Shown here: positions 1-7,849 of the stretch, one piece after another | How positions within the stretch are numbered: position 1 is the stretch's first letter | How the letters are laid out: every line of letters starts with the position of its first letter | Source of the DNA: Jimgerdemannia flammicorona | Lineage: Eukaryota; Mucoromycota; Endogonomycetes; Endogonales; Endogonaceae | Direction: 5' to 3' | Assembly: GCA_003990745.1 (NCBI GenBank) | Contig: RBNI01006638.1 | Coordinates: 1 to 11,127 of the forward strand | Length of the DNA stretch: 11,127 nt | Program-made: the position numbers and the translations under genes | Notes under the pieces: model-generated | What the model was told of the DNA's origin: nothing | Databases searched by the model: none | Seen by the model: only the letters and a program-made list of their open reading frames with translations

Positions 1-219
1 TGTGAGGTACTTAGTGACTTCTGGATAGCAGTTGGGAAGCAATTGGGTGTTGTGCAAAAGGAGGATGGTGTAAGAGAGTGATGGAAGGATCTATAGGATA
101 AATTGGTGGAAGGGGTTGGGAAAGAATAGCTGACTTTAGATTGGGTGTTGGTGGTATGGGTGGGGTTGGTAAGTCACTGGTTGTTTATTTTTGAGGATGG
201 GAGATGTCTGGACTTAGAG
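1..219. other. Left flank, no intact gene
   Basis: G/T-rich on the plus strand. No intact gene is visible. On the minus strand, right after the duplicated site, it reads QTSPILKNKQPVTYQPHPYH and then meets a TAA and a TAG that could be mutated CAA and CAG. It could be decayed coding sequence or part of another repeat. Confidence 0.4.
215..219. other. Candidate target site duplication, left copy
   Basis: The five bases before the left LTR are TAGAG; the five after the right LTR (10867-10871) are TGGGG. They match at three positions and differ by two G/A transitions. Five-base duplications are normal for Ty3/gypsy, and the differences follow the mutation type seen elsewhere, but the match is weak. 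Confidence 0.3.
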
Positions 220-577
220 TGTAAGAGGGTTGCTTTTTAGGGTAACCGTTATGTAGTTCTGAAAGGGTTTTCTGGAAGTTCTGGATATTCTGAAAGACTG
301 TTTTCTTATGATCAAGATCAATTTTATATGGAGTACATCCTCTACGCTTATTGATTTCAAGATCGGGTTGATGTCTCAACCAAAGTCCTTTTTCGGACTA
401 GTTTTGGATGTTCAGGATTTTCCGTATTTCAGGAAGTTCAAGAAACTAAGACCAGCTTAGTTGAATTAGCGTATTACTGCAGACAATACCCAATTAGGAA
501 ATTTCGTAATGGGGTTAGGAGTGGGACCTAATGGGGAGTGGATTTACTTAAGAGTGGTTTGTGGGTTATTAAATAGG

Positions 578-583
578 TTTATT
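578..583 (-). promoter_or_regulatory. Candidate poly(A) signal, 3' LTR
   Basis: AATAAA at the same LTR position as 9163-9168; this is the copy that would act at the RNA 3' end. It comes after the U3 reading frame, so the genomic RNA would contain that frame complete. Confidence 0.45.
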
Positions 584-700
584 TGCTATTCATGATATTG
601 CTATGCTAGGAGTAGTTGTATGAAGGGATATTGTGGAGAAGTGCTCAGGAGTTGTGTTCGGATTGTTTTGGTCTGAGATTCTGAGGTCTGGGGGAGGGGG

Positions 701-708
701 TATTTATA
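701..708 (-). promoter_or_regulatory. TATA box copy in the 3' LTR
   Basis: This is the same TATAAATA as at 9286-9293, in the same context. If active it would drive transcription outward into the left flank. Confidence 0.65.
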
Positions 709-896
709 CTAGTGAGGGCCTATCTGGACTATGCTAAATATGGATGTAGCACTAAGTACCGTGCTGAGTCAGAATACAGTCACATAGTACAATAGTGATC
801 TGACATGTCAAGAGATCGTCTGACTGCTGAGTCAGTTCACAGTCATGTCGTACAAGGCTAATCTAACTATACTATAACTGCTAGGCTATTTATGGT

Positions 897-2129
897 TTAG
901 GCACTGTCTGGGTAGTCTTCGATGACATCACCATCGATTGCATCATCTCTGATGAAGTAGTCATCTAGGAAGAGTGGTTCGCAGATTACTTCTCCTTGTT
1001 GGCTGAGGTAGTAATACATTGAGACTTCATCTCCGTCCTACAGGATAGCATCATCTGTTTTGTATGCTGAATAAGGTGTTGGTGGGTGAAGGATGGGTGT
1101 ATTGTCTTCGCTTTCATTGGATTCACTGTCTGCATACCTTCTATAGGTTACAGCACTATGAGTCACGGGGTTGTAGTAAGCTGGCGGCTATAGTTCATGT
1201 CGCTCGTACTCAGGTAGTGGAGTGGTTGGTTTGATCTCGAGGGTTGTCTGGAGGTACAGATTGTGTTCTCTGGTTTCTTCATTGTAGTTGAAGTAATCGG
1301 GGGTGAATGCGGGTTGATATTTATGCCAGTGGTCATTGTCCCAATAAGTCTCATAGGTGGTTATGAACTGTTGTAAGTTCATTGGCAAGATTGGTAGTGT
1401 GATCAGGGTTGGCAGAGATCCTTGGCTAGAGGTCATATCAGCATCAGAGGGATCGTTGTCTTCTGCTTCGTCTTCATTGAACCAGATTATATTGTAGACA
1501 TCCTTTATGGCATATCCAACTTGGGGCATTTGCAGGATGTGATTGTTGGGATGCGAGAAGATTCTGTCGGTAGTCTGGACATACTCAAGATACTTGTGAT
1601 TGAGTTCTTGTATCATGTCATCGATTTGGCCATAGGACAGGGTAGCAATCATTTCGCTGGTAGTAACTCGAAGGCAGGGAATAAAGCTGCTGTACTCATA
1701 GAAAAGTTCTCGATGTTTGCAGGCAATGAGTTTCTGGTGTTGAGACATCTGAGTAATGTCTGTATCGTGGTGGTGTTCAGCCATATCTTCTAGGAGGCAG
1801 CTGATCTGGTAGTAGCTTGAGATTTGTCCAATTCGGTTGGCCTCATTAAGCATATTCAGGGCATTCCATCAGGCTTCCATGAAGTAGAGGAGTGCTAGGC
1901 TATGGATATTCATGAGAGGCAGAGGGGGTATGGCTCAGTTGACAATGGCATTCCAAATGTCAGCGTGGATGCGGTTGTAGATCTCAGTAGTCATGTTTGT
2001 ATATTTGGAAGTTGTAGTTGTTATTTGTTTTGGTTCTCTATTTTGATGTATCTTGGTGCTCGGTATATATGCATTTAATCCTGATTGGTAAGATTTCATT
2101 TATATGAATCTTGTATTCCGTGACTTCAT
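897..2129 (-). pseudogene. U3-encoded ORF of unknown function, 3' LTR copy (five stops)
   Basis: This is the second copy of the U3 frame, in the same phase from the ATG at 2129 to the TAA at 899-897. It is broken at five codons: TAA 2102-2100, TGA 1937-1935, TGA 1871-1869, TAG 1190-1188 and TAG 1040-1038. The matching codons in the 5' LTR are CAA, CAA, CGA, CAG and TGG, so every break is explained by a transition. At 1937 the pair is TGA here and CAA there, which fits one ancestral CGA changed on different strands. The longest intact piece is 221 codons (1853-1188). This copy is downstream of gag-pol and upstream of the poly(A) signal, so it would be the 3'-terminal ORF of the genomic RNA. 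The function is unknown. Confidence 0.68.
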
Positions 2130-2263
2130 ATTGACTCAGCTTTGTGCACTGTGACTTCGGTTTGACTCAGCTTCGTGATCAGCAGGTGATTTCCAGATTA
2201 GTTCAGAGGTCGCGTGTGATTTCGGTGGCTTGTTCAGAGGGTGATGTGTGATTTCGGTGGCTT
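2120..2263 (+). repeat. Two paired direct repeats at the U3 outer end (3' LTR)
   Basis: Repeat A is a unit of about 26 bases at 2120-2145 and 2151-2176 (GTGACTTC...TTGACTCAGCTT), with a period of 31. Repeat B is a unit of 31-32 bases at 2201-2231 and 2232-2263 (GTTCAGAGG...GTGATTTCGGTGGCTT), directly tandem. Both pairs occur at 10705-10848 in the other LTR. Tandem repeats at the start of U3 often act as enhancers; that role is inferred here. Confidence 0.7.
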
Positions 2264-2282
2264 GGATGTTGTGCACTTACAA

Positions 2283-2295
2283 CTCTCCCCTTCTT
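2283..2295 (-). other. Polypurine tract (plus-strand primer)
   Basis: The minus strand reads AAGAAGGGGAGAG, 13 purines without a break. One T follows, then the U3 start TGTAAG at 2281. It resists RNase H and primes plus-strand DNA. Purity and position directly against the 3' LTR make this secure. Confidence 0.92.
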
Positions 2296-2710
2296 AGCTT
2301 TCAACATCCTTGTTAGAGCCTTCTAATTTTGTTCTAGTATTGTTACACCATTTGGGAGATCAAAAGTTCGGTGAAGTCCATTTTTCTCAGAAAGTGGCAT
2401 GCTCATAGTACAGTTGCCTAATGCATTGGATTCACACGTTAAAGGGTCGTGTGTTCAATGCCATGCACTGGAAGTGATTCTGATGTCATTCACTGCTGGA
2501 GAATTTCCTCTAAGGAATCTTCTTAAATGTCTACGCCTTGTTTCCCACCAGTGGTACAGGGAGAATAGGCTTGCTTTCAGTTTTGCTATTTTTTCAGAGG
2601 GTCAGTATTCTTGTCTTGTTTTGCTGAGTTCTTGATTTGGTTCATGATAATTATAATGTTTGGGAGGGTAATATATAGTGTGTACTGATAGGTATCAGAG
2701 TATTTAGATT
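2296..2710. other. Non-coding stretch between pol and the purine tract
   Basis: About 415 bases follow the pol stop. I see no sense-strand frame with domain content. The stretch holds a plus-strand tRNA-like segment at 2393-2470 and, on the sense strand, a TATATATTA at 2677-2669 upstream of the 3' LTR and its U3 reading frame. A plus-strand ORF of 78 codons (2399-2635) shows no recognisable features. Confidence 0.6.
2393..2470 (+). ncRNA. tRNA-like relic (possible tRNA pseudogene or SINE head)
   Basis: The 78-base segment has tRNA length and layout. The 5' part GTGgCATG pairs with 3' CATGCAC if one G is bulged. An A-box-like GCTCATAGTACAGTTG lies at about 2401-2416. Next comes ATTGGATTCACACGTTAA, where the loop TTCACAC would carry CAC. 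A B-box-like GTGTTCAATGC is at 2451-2461. The anticodon stem is poor, and the D region is longer than usual. I judge it a decayed tRNA-derived sequence at best, antisense to the element. Confidence 0.3.
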
Positions 2711-2718
2711 TCAGTTGT

Positions 2719-2878
2719 TTAAGGAATCATATTCCTGAACTAAGTTGGTAGCATTCTGGAGGTTGGTCTTGGGTTCCCATGTTGCATCATGGATCAGATA
2801 TCGTTTCCATTTGACAAAGTACTCAGGGTGGTTCTTGTGGCCACATTTGTTGAGGATTTGTTCAACTTTGTATTCTTT
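2719..2878 (-). pseudogene. C-terminal chromodomain
   Basis: After the GPY/F module the frame reads EYKVEQILNKCGHKN, then HPEYFVKWKRYLIHDATWEP, then NLQNATNLVQEY. This is the chromodomain core (Y.VE.IL...eYlVKWkgY....TWEP..nL) with Trp and Tyr aromatic-cage positions retained. In chromoviruses this domain steers integrase to modified histones, typically heterochromatin. The Gly usual after KWK is Arg here, again a G-to-A type change. TAG 2881-2879 separates it from the integrase. The frame ends at TGA 2713-2711, which is either the natural stop or a mutated CGA. Confidence 0.9.
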
Positions 2879-2959
2879 CTAGTTATTAATAATGACAGGT
2901 GCAGGTGGTTCTGTGGTTCAGTTCGGAAATAGTTCGTCATCATTGTCATTGTATCACTT

Positions 2960-4214
2960 GAGACGTTGAACATTAAAGATTGGGTGAATCTTAATAGTGT
3001 CTGGTAGTGCCAATTTGTAGGAGGTTGGAGAGACTTGTGCGATGACTTCAAATGGTCTAATGAACTTACTGTTCAGCTTTGTAGATGGTCTGTGCTTGAG
3101 GCTATCAACTCGGTATCCTCGGATGTCTAGTAGAACTTTTTCTCCAATATCAAAGGTTTCTTCTCAGCGGTGTTGGTTAACATACTGTGACTATTGTTCT
3201 TGAGCTCACAATAAATTCTCAATTGCGATCTGACTTAGATTACGCATTTGGAGCAGGAATTCTTCAACAGCTTCAACTGTGGAGGGTTCTTCGGTAGTTC
3301 AGATGAGTGTCAAAGGTATATTTGGGTTTTGTCCAGTGTTGGCAAAGAATGGGGTCATTCCAAGAGAGGCTTGCTTGCTATTGTTATAGGCAAACTCGAC
3401 TGTGGTGAGGTGTTCATGCCAATCATCTTGTCTGTAGGAAATATAGTTCCTTAGTATTTATTCCAGAGTTCAGTTCATCCTTTCAGTTTGGCCATCAGTT
3501 TCAGGGTGAAAGGCTGTGGATAGTGCAAGTTTCGTTCCAAGGTGTGCATGGAGGGCTTTCCAAAAATGACTGGTGAATTTTGGGTCTCGGTCACTAACAA
3601 TGATCTTAGGAAGACCATGATAGCGGAAGATGTTGTCAAACAAGAGTGTGGCTATGTCTGGTGCTATTGCAGTGGTAGTAGTTGGTACAAAGTGGGCTTG
3701 TTTGCTGAGATAGTCCACAAAGACAACAATTGCATCTTTTCTGTTCTTGATTCGGGGTAGTTGTATAATGAAGTCCATAGAGATTTGTTCCCAATTAGCA
3801 GATGGTACTGGGATAGGGTGGAGTAGGCCAGGTTTTGCTAGTGTTGAGGACTTGTTCCTTTGGCAGGCATCACAGGAAGTGATATAGATCTTGAGCTGAT
3901 CTGCCATGCAGGGCCAATAGAAGTTTCGGGAGATAACTTTATAGCATTTGTCAAATCCTAAATGTCCAGCTGTAGGGGCATCATGACATTCAAATAGGAT
4001 AGTCCTTCGGAGGTCTCAGTTGTTTGGAACATACAGTCTGTCCTTGTAGTAGATAGCATTATCCTTGAGTTGGTATTGATTGTACCAGGTATGCTTGTCA
4101 GCATCATCACTGTTCGGGATTTCGCAGAGTGCTTGAGCTTCTTTATCATCAGTGCATGCTGTGATAATTTGTTTCATGATGGAGTTTGTAACCAAGGTGA
4201 GAGTTTGGATGACT
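2960..4214 (-). pseudogene. Integrase (zinc domain, DDE core, GPY/F module)
   Basis: The HHCC zinc domain has His codons at 3985-3983 and 3964-3962 (HDAPTAGHLG) and Cys codons at 3874-3872 and 3865-3863 (SCDACQ). The DDE core has Asp 3775-3773 (SMDF), Asp 3592-3590 (VSDRDPKF) and Glu 3484-3482 (QTER). Exactly 35 residues separate the second Asp and the Glu, the classical spacing. The C-terminal module reads KFIRPFEVIAQV...YKLALP...IHPIFNVQRLK, matching GPY/F with Gly changed to Arg (GGA to AGA fits). Stops are TGA 4018, 3472, TAA 3460, TGA 3301, 3208, TAG 3193, TGA 3166 (5'-most base). It inserts cDNA into host chromatin. Confidence 0.94.
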
Positions 4215-4665
4215 TCTTCAATGGGTGGTCTGGAGATTGTATCAGCAACAATGTTTTCCTTACCAGAGTGATACTGGATTTCATAGTCAAAGTTGGTGAG
4301 GACTTTCATCCATCTGGCTTGCTTTCGAGAAAGAGTAGCCTGGGTCTTGATGTTGACTAATAACTTGTGATCAGTCAATACAGTAAAGTGTGCTCCTTCT
4401 AGGTATGGTCGCCATTTGATCAGAGTGTCTACAATGGCTAGCATTTCCTTCTCATGGGTTGCATAGTTAATTTCAGCATCATTGAACTTGTGGGAGTAAT
4501 AGGCCACAGGGTGTCCTTCTTGCATGAGCACTGCTCCTAGGGCTAGGTCAGAGGCATCAGTAGTAACTTCATATGGTAGGGCAGGATTTGCCACTTGAAG
4601 TACTGGAGTGGTTATCAGGACATCTTTCAGTACTTGAAAAGCTGTATCTTGCTTGGGTCCCCAAT
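4215..4665 (-). pseudogene. RNase H domain
   Basis: The readable block begins WGPKQDTAFQVLKDVLITTP, the tether to RT, and continues with the catalytic centres. These are TTDASDLALGAVL (Asp at 4558-4556), ATHEKEMLAIVDTL (Glu), VLTDHKLLV (Asp), and the final Asp in NIVADTISRP (ADxxSR of gypsy elements). All four acidic residues are present, and the block has no stop in about 150 codons. It would remove the RNA strand during minus-strand synthesis and process the purine tract. It is in the post-deletion frame. Confidence 0.93.
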
Positions 4666-5853
4666 TTACAAGATTATTGAAGTCTTTCTCTTGTTTTATG
4701 GTCCAGGGTTGTTCTTGTTTCCTGCTGTGCTTGGTCATTTCGGTGAGGGCAGTGGCGATTTTAGCAAAGTTGGCAACAAATCACCTGTAATAGTTTGCTA
4801 ATCCCAGGAATGACTGGAGGTCTTTAGCTTCTTGGGTCTAGGCCAATCTTTGATTGCAGAGATTTTGCTGGGGTCCACTTTAATTCTATTTGGTGTGACA
4901 ATGTGTCTAAGGAATTGGATTTCCTTCAGGAGGAATTCACACTTGCTGAGATTTGTAAAGAGTTGGTTTTCTCAGAGTTTCAGTAGTACTAGTTCAAGGT
5001 GTTTGAGATGTTCCTCTAGGGTTTTGCTGAAGACTAGAATGTCATCAATGTAGACAACAATGAATTTGTCCAGGTATGGGTGCAGGATGGTATTCATCAG
5101 GGTCTGGAAGGTTGCAGGAGTATTAGTTAAGCCAAAGGGCATAACCAGGAACTCAAAGTGTCCATAGCGAGTTCAAAAAGCTGTCTTGTAGATGTCTTCT
5201 TCTTTCATAGCAATTTGCCAGTAACCATTTCGCAGGTCAAAGGAGCTCATGAATTGCAGATTGGTGAGCCTATCAAATATTTCGTTGATTCTGGGTAGTG
5301 GGCAACAGTTCTTGATAGTCTGTTCATTGAGGTCATGGTAGTCAATATACATTTGCAGGTCTCCTCCTTTCTTGACAACAAAGAGGACTGGTGCACCATA
5401 GGGTGATACACTGGGTCTGATGAATTCTTGTTCTAGGAGTTCATCAATTTCCTTCTTGAGTGCATTAATTTCTCTTGGAGACATGTGGTAGATTGACTTG
5501 AAGGCTGGTTTGGCATCTGGGATAGTCTTGATTGCATGGTCTACTACTCGTTTGGGAGGTAAGCCTTTTGGGAGCTTCTTCAGAAATATGTCTCGGAATT
5601 TTTGGAGTAGTGGTCTGACACGGCTGTCAACTTTGGAAAAGTCTTCTTCAGAGTTCTCGGGTTCTCCTTTGGATGGGCGGATGGAGATAGCAAAGAGAGG
5701 GCATTTCTTGGCCAATTTCTTGAGTTGTAACTTGTTGATATGAGTGATCCTTGGTCTAGGGTCACTAGAGTTGAGTGGGTCCTTTTTACCTTGCAGCTTG
5801 AAGTTGTAGCATCCTTTCTTGATGGTCAGAGAATGATTTACCCAATCAATCAT
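4666..5853 (-). pseudogene. Reverse transcriptase, with a 1-bp deletion
   Basis: The RT motifs are in order: a linker, then [74 protein letters not shown], the catalytic [10 protein letters not shown] (YIDD codons at 5052-5041) and SFLGLANYYR. Both catalytic Asp codons and the first-site Asp (FDL) survive. Decay is visible as missense too: IDYHDLN for the usual IDYRDLN, and KNCCPLPR for the usual KN(R)(Y)PLPR. Stops are TGA 5175-5173, 4974-4972 and 4783-4781. One base is missing at 4832-4833 (PRPK/EAKD junction), shifting the frame for everything downstream. The intact piece 5853-5176 is the longest readable pol block. Confidence 0.94.
4829..4836 (-). other. Single-base deletion breaking RT
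   Basis: Upstream the RT frame reads IKDWPRP and downstream, one frame over, EAKDLQSFLGLANYY. One base of a codon beginning AA is missing between them (4833-4832). It sits inside a conserved RT block and not at a domain border, so it is decay and not programmed frameshifting. Confidence 0.8.
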
Positions 5854-6363
5854 GGGGTTCTCTTGTTTTAACCATAGAGTTCCAAGGATGATTTCATTAT
5901 CAGGGAGCGGTACAATCTGGAGAGTAACATATACTCGATAGTCACCAATTCAGAAGGGCAGATTGCGGACTTCTTTGCTAATGATATGTGAGGTTCCATC
6001 AGCTGTGGCAACTGCTTGAGTTTGTTGTACCAGAGAGGTGAAGACCTTGAGTCTGTTGGCTATCTCTTCATTGATGAAGTTGCCTGAGGTACCACTGTCT
6101 ATCATAATCTTAACAGGTGCTCAGTTGACAAAAGCTTTAAGTGTAAGCAGTTTGTCTGATCTGATGGTGGTAATTTCGGTTGTAGGAGCTTTCCTTCTGT
6201 TGGTTCTTCTTTGAGCCAGTTCGTTGATACAAGAGAAGCAATCATCAATCATTCGGGAAAAGTACATTCCAATGCCATGGAGGCATCGGCCACTTGGTAT
6301 ATATCCATCTTCGATTTTCTTGTAGAATTGTTCTTCTTTGTTCATGGTAGGTTGGGCTGTGGC
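5854..6363 (-). pseudogene. Aspartic protease
   Basis: The active-site triad DSG (within IMIDSGTSGNFIN) is at 6099-6091, followed by a typical retropepsin body. The second hydrophobic-Gly motif reads IILGTLWLKQENPMIDW near 5895-5845, which is the gypsy form (ILG..WL...NP.IDW). It would cut the Gag-Pol polyprotein inside the particle. The stretch between the dUTPase and the protease (6363-6160) includes MNKEEQFYKKIEDGY and a short Cys-containing segment, DDCFSCINELAQRR, that I do not recognise. Stops are TGA 6123-6121, 24 bases upstream of DSG, and TGA 5952-5950. Both are consistent with CGA to TGA. Confidence 0.88.
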
Positions 6364-6780
6364 CTTGTTTGATGAGCCAAATCCTTTGGATCCTCGGATG
6401 GTAGGTAGTAGTTCAGGGACTTCTTTGACTGTCAGGCTCAACTCGATTTTCTCGAATAGGATCTGAGCAATGCAGAAACCTAAGGGGATCTTGAAGGGTG
6501 TCTAACTATGATTTCGGATAAGGACAATAATTTTGCCTGTGTAATCTTCATCAATGACTCCTCCTTCTACTGAGAGTCCTTTCAATGCTAGGCTGCTGCA
6601 ACAGCATATTCTTCCAACATGTCCTTCAGGAATTTGGATACTGATTCCTGTGTAGACTTGCTTGACTTCTCAGTTGGAAACTGTAGCTTCTTCAGCTGCA
6701 TACAGGTCATATCTAGCTGCCTTTTGACTTCCTTTGGTTGGGGCCTTGGCAGTTTGTCTTAACTTGACAAAGTCTAGAGT
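6364..6780 (-). pseudogene. dUTPase domain between nucleocapsid and protease
   Basis: All five trimeric dUTPase motifs can be read in the gag-pol frame. Motif 1 is ARYDLYAAEE at about 6714-6685. Motif 2 is GRICCCSSLALKG, just upstream of motif 3. Motif 3 is GGVIDEDYTGK at about 6567-6532, with the catalytic Asp at 6552-6550 and the uracil-stacking Tyr at 6543-6541. Motif 4 is PFKIPLGFCIAQILFEKI, about 6501-6442. Motif 5 is RGSKGFGSS at 6396-6370. The enzyme hydrolyses dUTP to dUMP and limits uracil in reverse transcripts. The arginine usual in motif 2 (PRS) reads Cys, which fits CGC to TGC decay, and stops lie at 6672-6670 and 6504-6502. Placement beside the protease resembles betaretroviruses; lentiviral dUTPase lies between RNase H and integrase. 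Confidence 0.93.
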
Positions 6781-6837
6781 TCTGGTGGTCAGGTTATTGA
6801 GGTGGTGCAGAGTGGTAACAGTTGCTCGTGTTGCTGT

Positions 6838-7116
6838 TCAGGGTTTTTGGTTAGGACAGGCGCTGGCCATGTGTCCTGTCTTTCTACAATAGAAGCATGC
6901 TCCACTTCTTTGAAGTTCATTCCTTTCTCCTTCTGTGAGTTTCTTGAAGGTACTTGGCTGGGTGGGCTTGTGATTTCTAGGGATCCATGAAGTGGATGTG
7001 GAGGGAGCTTGGGATGTTTCATGCTTGGGTTCTTCTTTCTTGGTCCAAGTCTTTTCCTTGTTGTTGAATTGTCTTCGAGGCAGAATTGGTCCAGCTGTTA
7101 GAATTCGCTTAACCAT
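6838..7116 (-). pseudogene. Nucleocapsid: basic region and CCHC zinc knuckle
   Basis: A Lys/Arg/Pro-rich segment (MVKRILTAGPILPRRQFNNK, then KTWTKKEEPK) leads to one zinc knuckle at 6897-6856. The knuckle reads CFYCRKTGHMASAC, a perfect CX2CX4HX4C. This binds and packages the element RNA and assists primer annealing. It is followed by PNQKP and a TGA at 6840-6838, beyond which the same frame continues into the dUTPase, so the stop is a mutation (CGA to TGA fits) and not a natural gag terminus. All four zinc ligands are intact. Confidence 0.9.
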
Positions 7117-7849
7117 GGTCTTGATTCTTGCCAGGCACCATTGTTGGTGATCGCAACCAACTGGGCAGCCTTGTTCTCGGATTTTTCTTGTAAGCCATTC
7201 AGGCAGTGCATCGAATAAATAGTCTGCTCTTGTACCATTTCATGCTTCATCATTGGTAATATATCCTAGGCCAACAGTGTTCAGGAGTGACTCGAGTTTC
7301 ATACAGAAGGTTTCGAATTCTTCTTTGCTATGTATATCGAATTTGAGGTTGCGGAGTTTTACTCGAGATTCGGCAATCATGGTTTCGCTGCGATATTGAG
7401 CAATTATAAGTTATTTGAGTCCAGGGGCTGCAGGATGGGCTCCATATCCTGGGGCATTATTTGCTACATTCTGAGCAACTACTGTAGGTCGGGTGTCCCA
7501 TGTGAGTGGTTTTTCAGGAAGGGTTTGCCACCATTCTTTGGCAGATCCTCGGAAGAATGTAACAACTTGGCGGACATAGGCTGTAGTGGTAGCGAAGAGT
7601 TGTTCCAGAGTGTAGTCTTGATTGTTTGTCAAAACACAGTCAGCAACTCACTCATTGGTCCATTGATTGGCTTCAAAGTTAGTATCAACTACACTAATAA
7701 AGCTTTGGACTTCTTGTGCAGTACCATTGAAGGTAGGTAGGCTCAGATTTTTGGTAGGTCAGGTCTGTTCAGCTAAGACAGTAATGGTTGCTGCCATTAT
7801 AGCTACCTGGGCTATGAGGTCTAGAATCTGTTGGTTTGCCATATTGTTT
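7117..7849 (-). pseudogene. Gag capsid-like domain (retrotransposon gag family)
   Basis: After LSLPTFNGTAQEVQSFI comes a helical region with the landmarks of Ty3/gypsy capsid: TFFRGSAKEWWQTL, then IIAQYRSE, LRNLKFD and EEFETFCMKLESLL, then DALPEWLTRKI. The Trp pair in KEWWQTL matches the retrotrans_gag pattern A..W. This protein would form the virus-like particle shell in the cytoplasm. Stops are TGA 7761-7759, TGA 7650-7648, TAA 7413-7411 and TGA 7242-7240. The last could come from either CGA or TGG. The stretch 7632-7414 is intact and contains the best conserved motif. Confidence 0.75.

Larger units (their letters stand above)
220..2281 (-). repeat. 3' LTR (U3-R-U5), 2062 bp
   Basis: This is the downstream LTR, with the same length and the same TGTAAG/CTTACA ends as 8805-10866. 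In 17 blocks of 60 bases that I aligned by eye (481-840 and 1021-1680) I counted about 76 differences in 1,020 bases. All were transitions, and none was an insertion, deletion or transversion. Examples: CGA in the right LTR (10456-10454) is TGA here (1871-1869), and TGG at 9625-9623 is TAG here (1040-1038). Normal LTR dating would mislead, because the changes look like targeted cytosine mutation and not clock-like drift. Confidence 0.95.

Noticed and set aside
1422..1793. Plus-strand ORF of 123 codons in the left LTR, with a counterpart at 10007-10225
   Set aside because: It is antisense to the U3 frame, shows no domain, and is broken differently in the other LTR. The sense strand is poor in G and T, so antisense frames open by chance.
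220..2281. LTR regions taken as two separate transposons or a nested insertion
   Set aside because: Identical length and ends, constant offset, and PBS and purine tract in the right places show them to be LTRs of one element.
2399..2635. Plus-strand ORF of 78 codons between pol and the 3' LTR
   Set aside because: No recognisable feature. It overlaps the tRNA-like segment and has no support from context.
4829..4836. Programmed frameshift in pol
   Set aside because: It falls inside a conserved RT block and has no slippery heptamer at the junction that I could recognise. Loss of one base in an AAA-like run explains it.
7330..7740. Plus-strand ORF of 136 codons
   Set aside because: It lies antisense to the Gag capsid region, whose minus-strand translation has clear family motifs.
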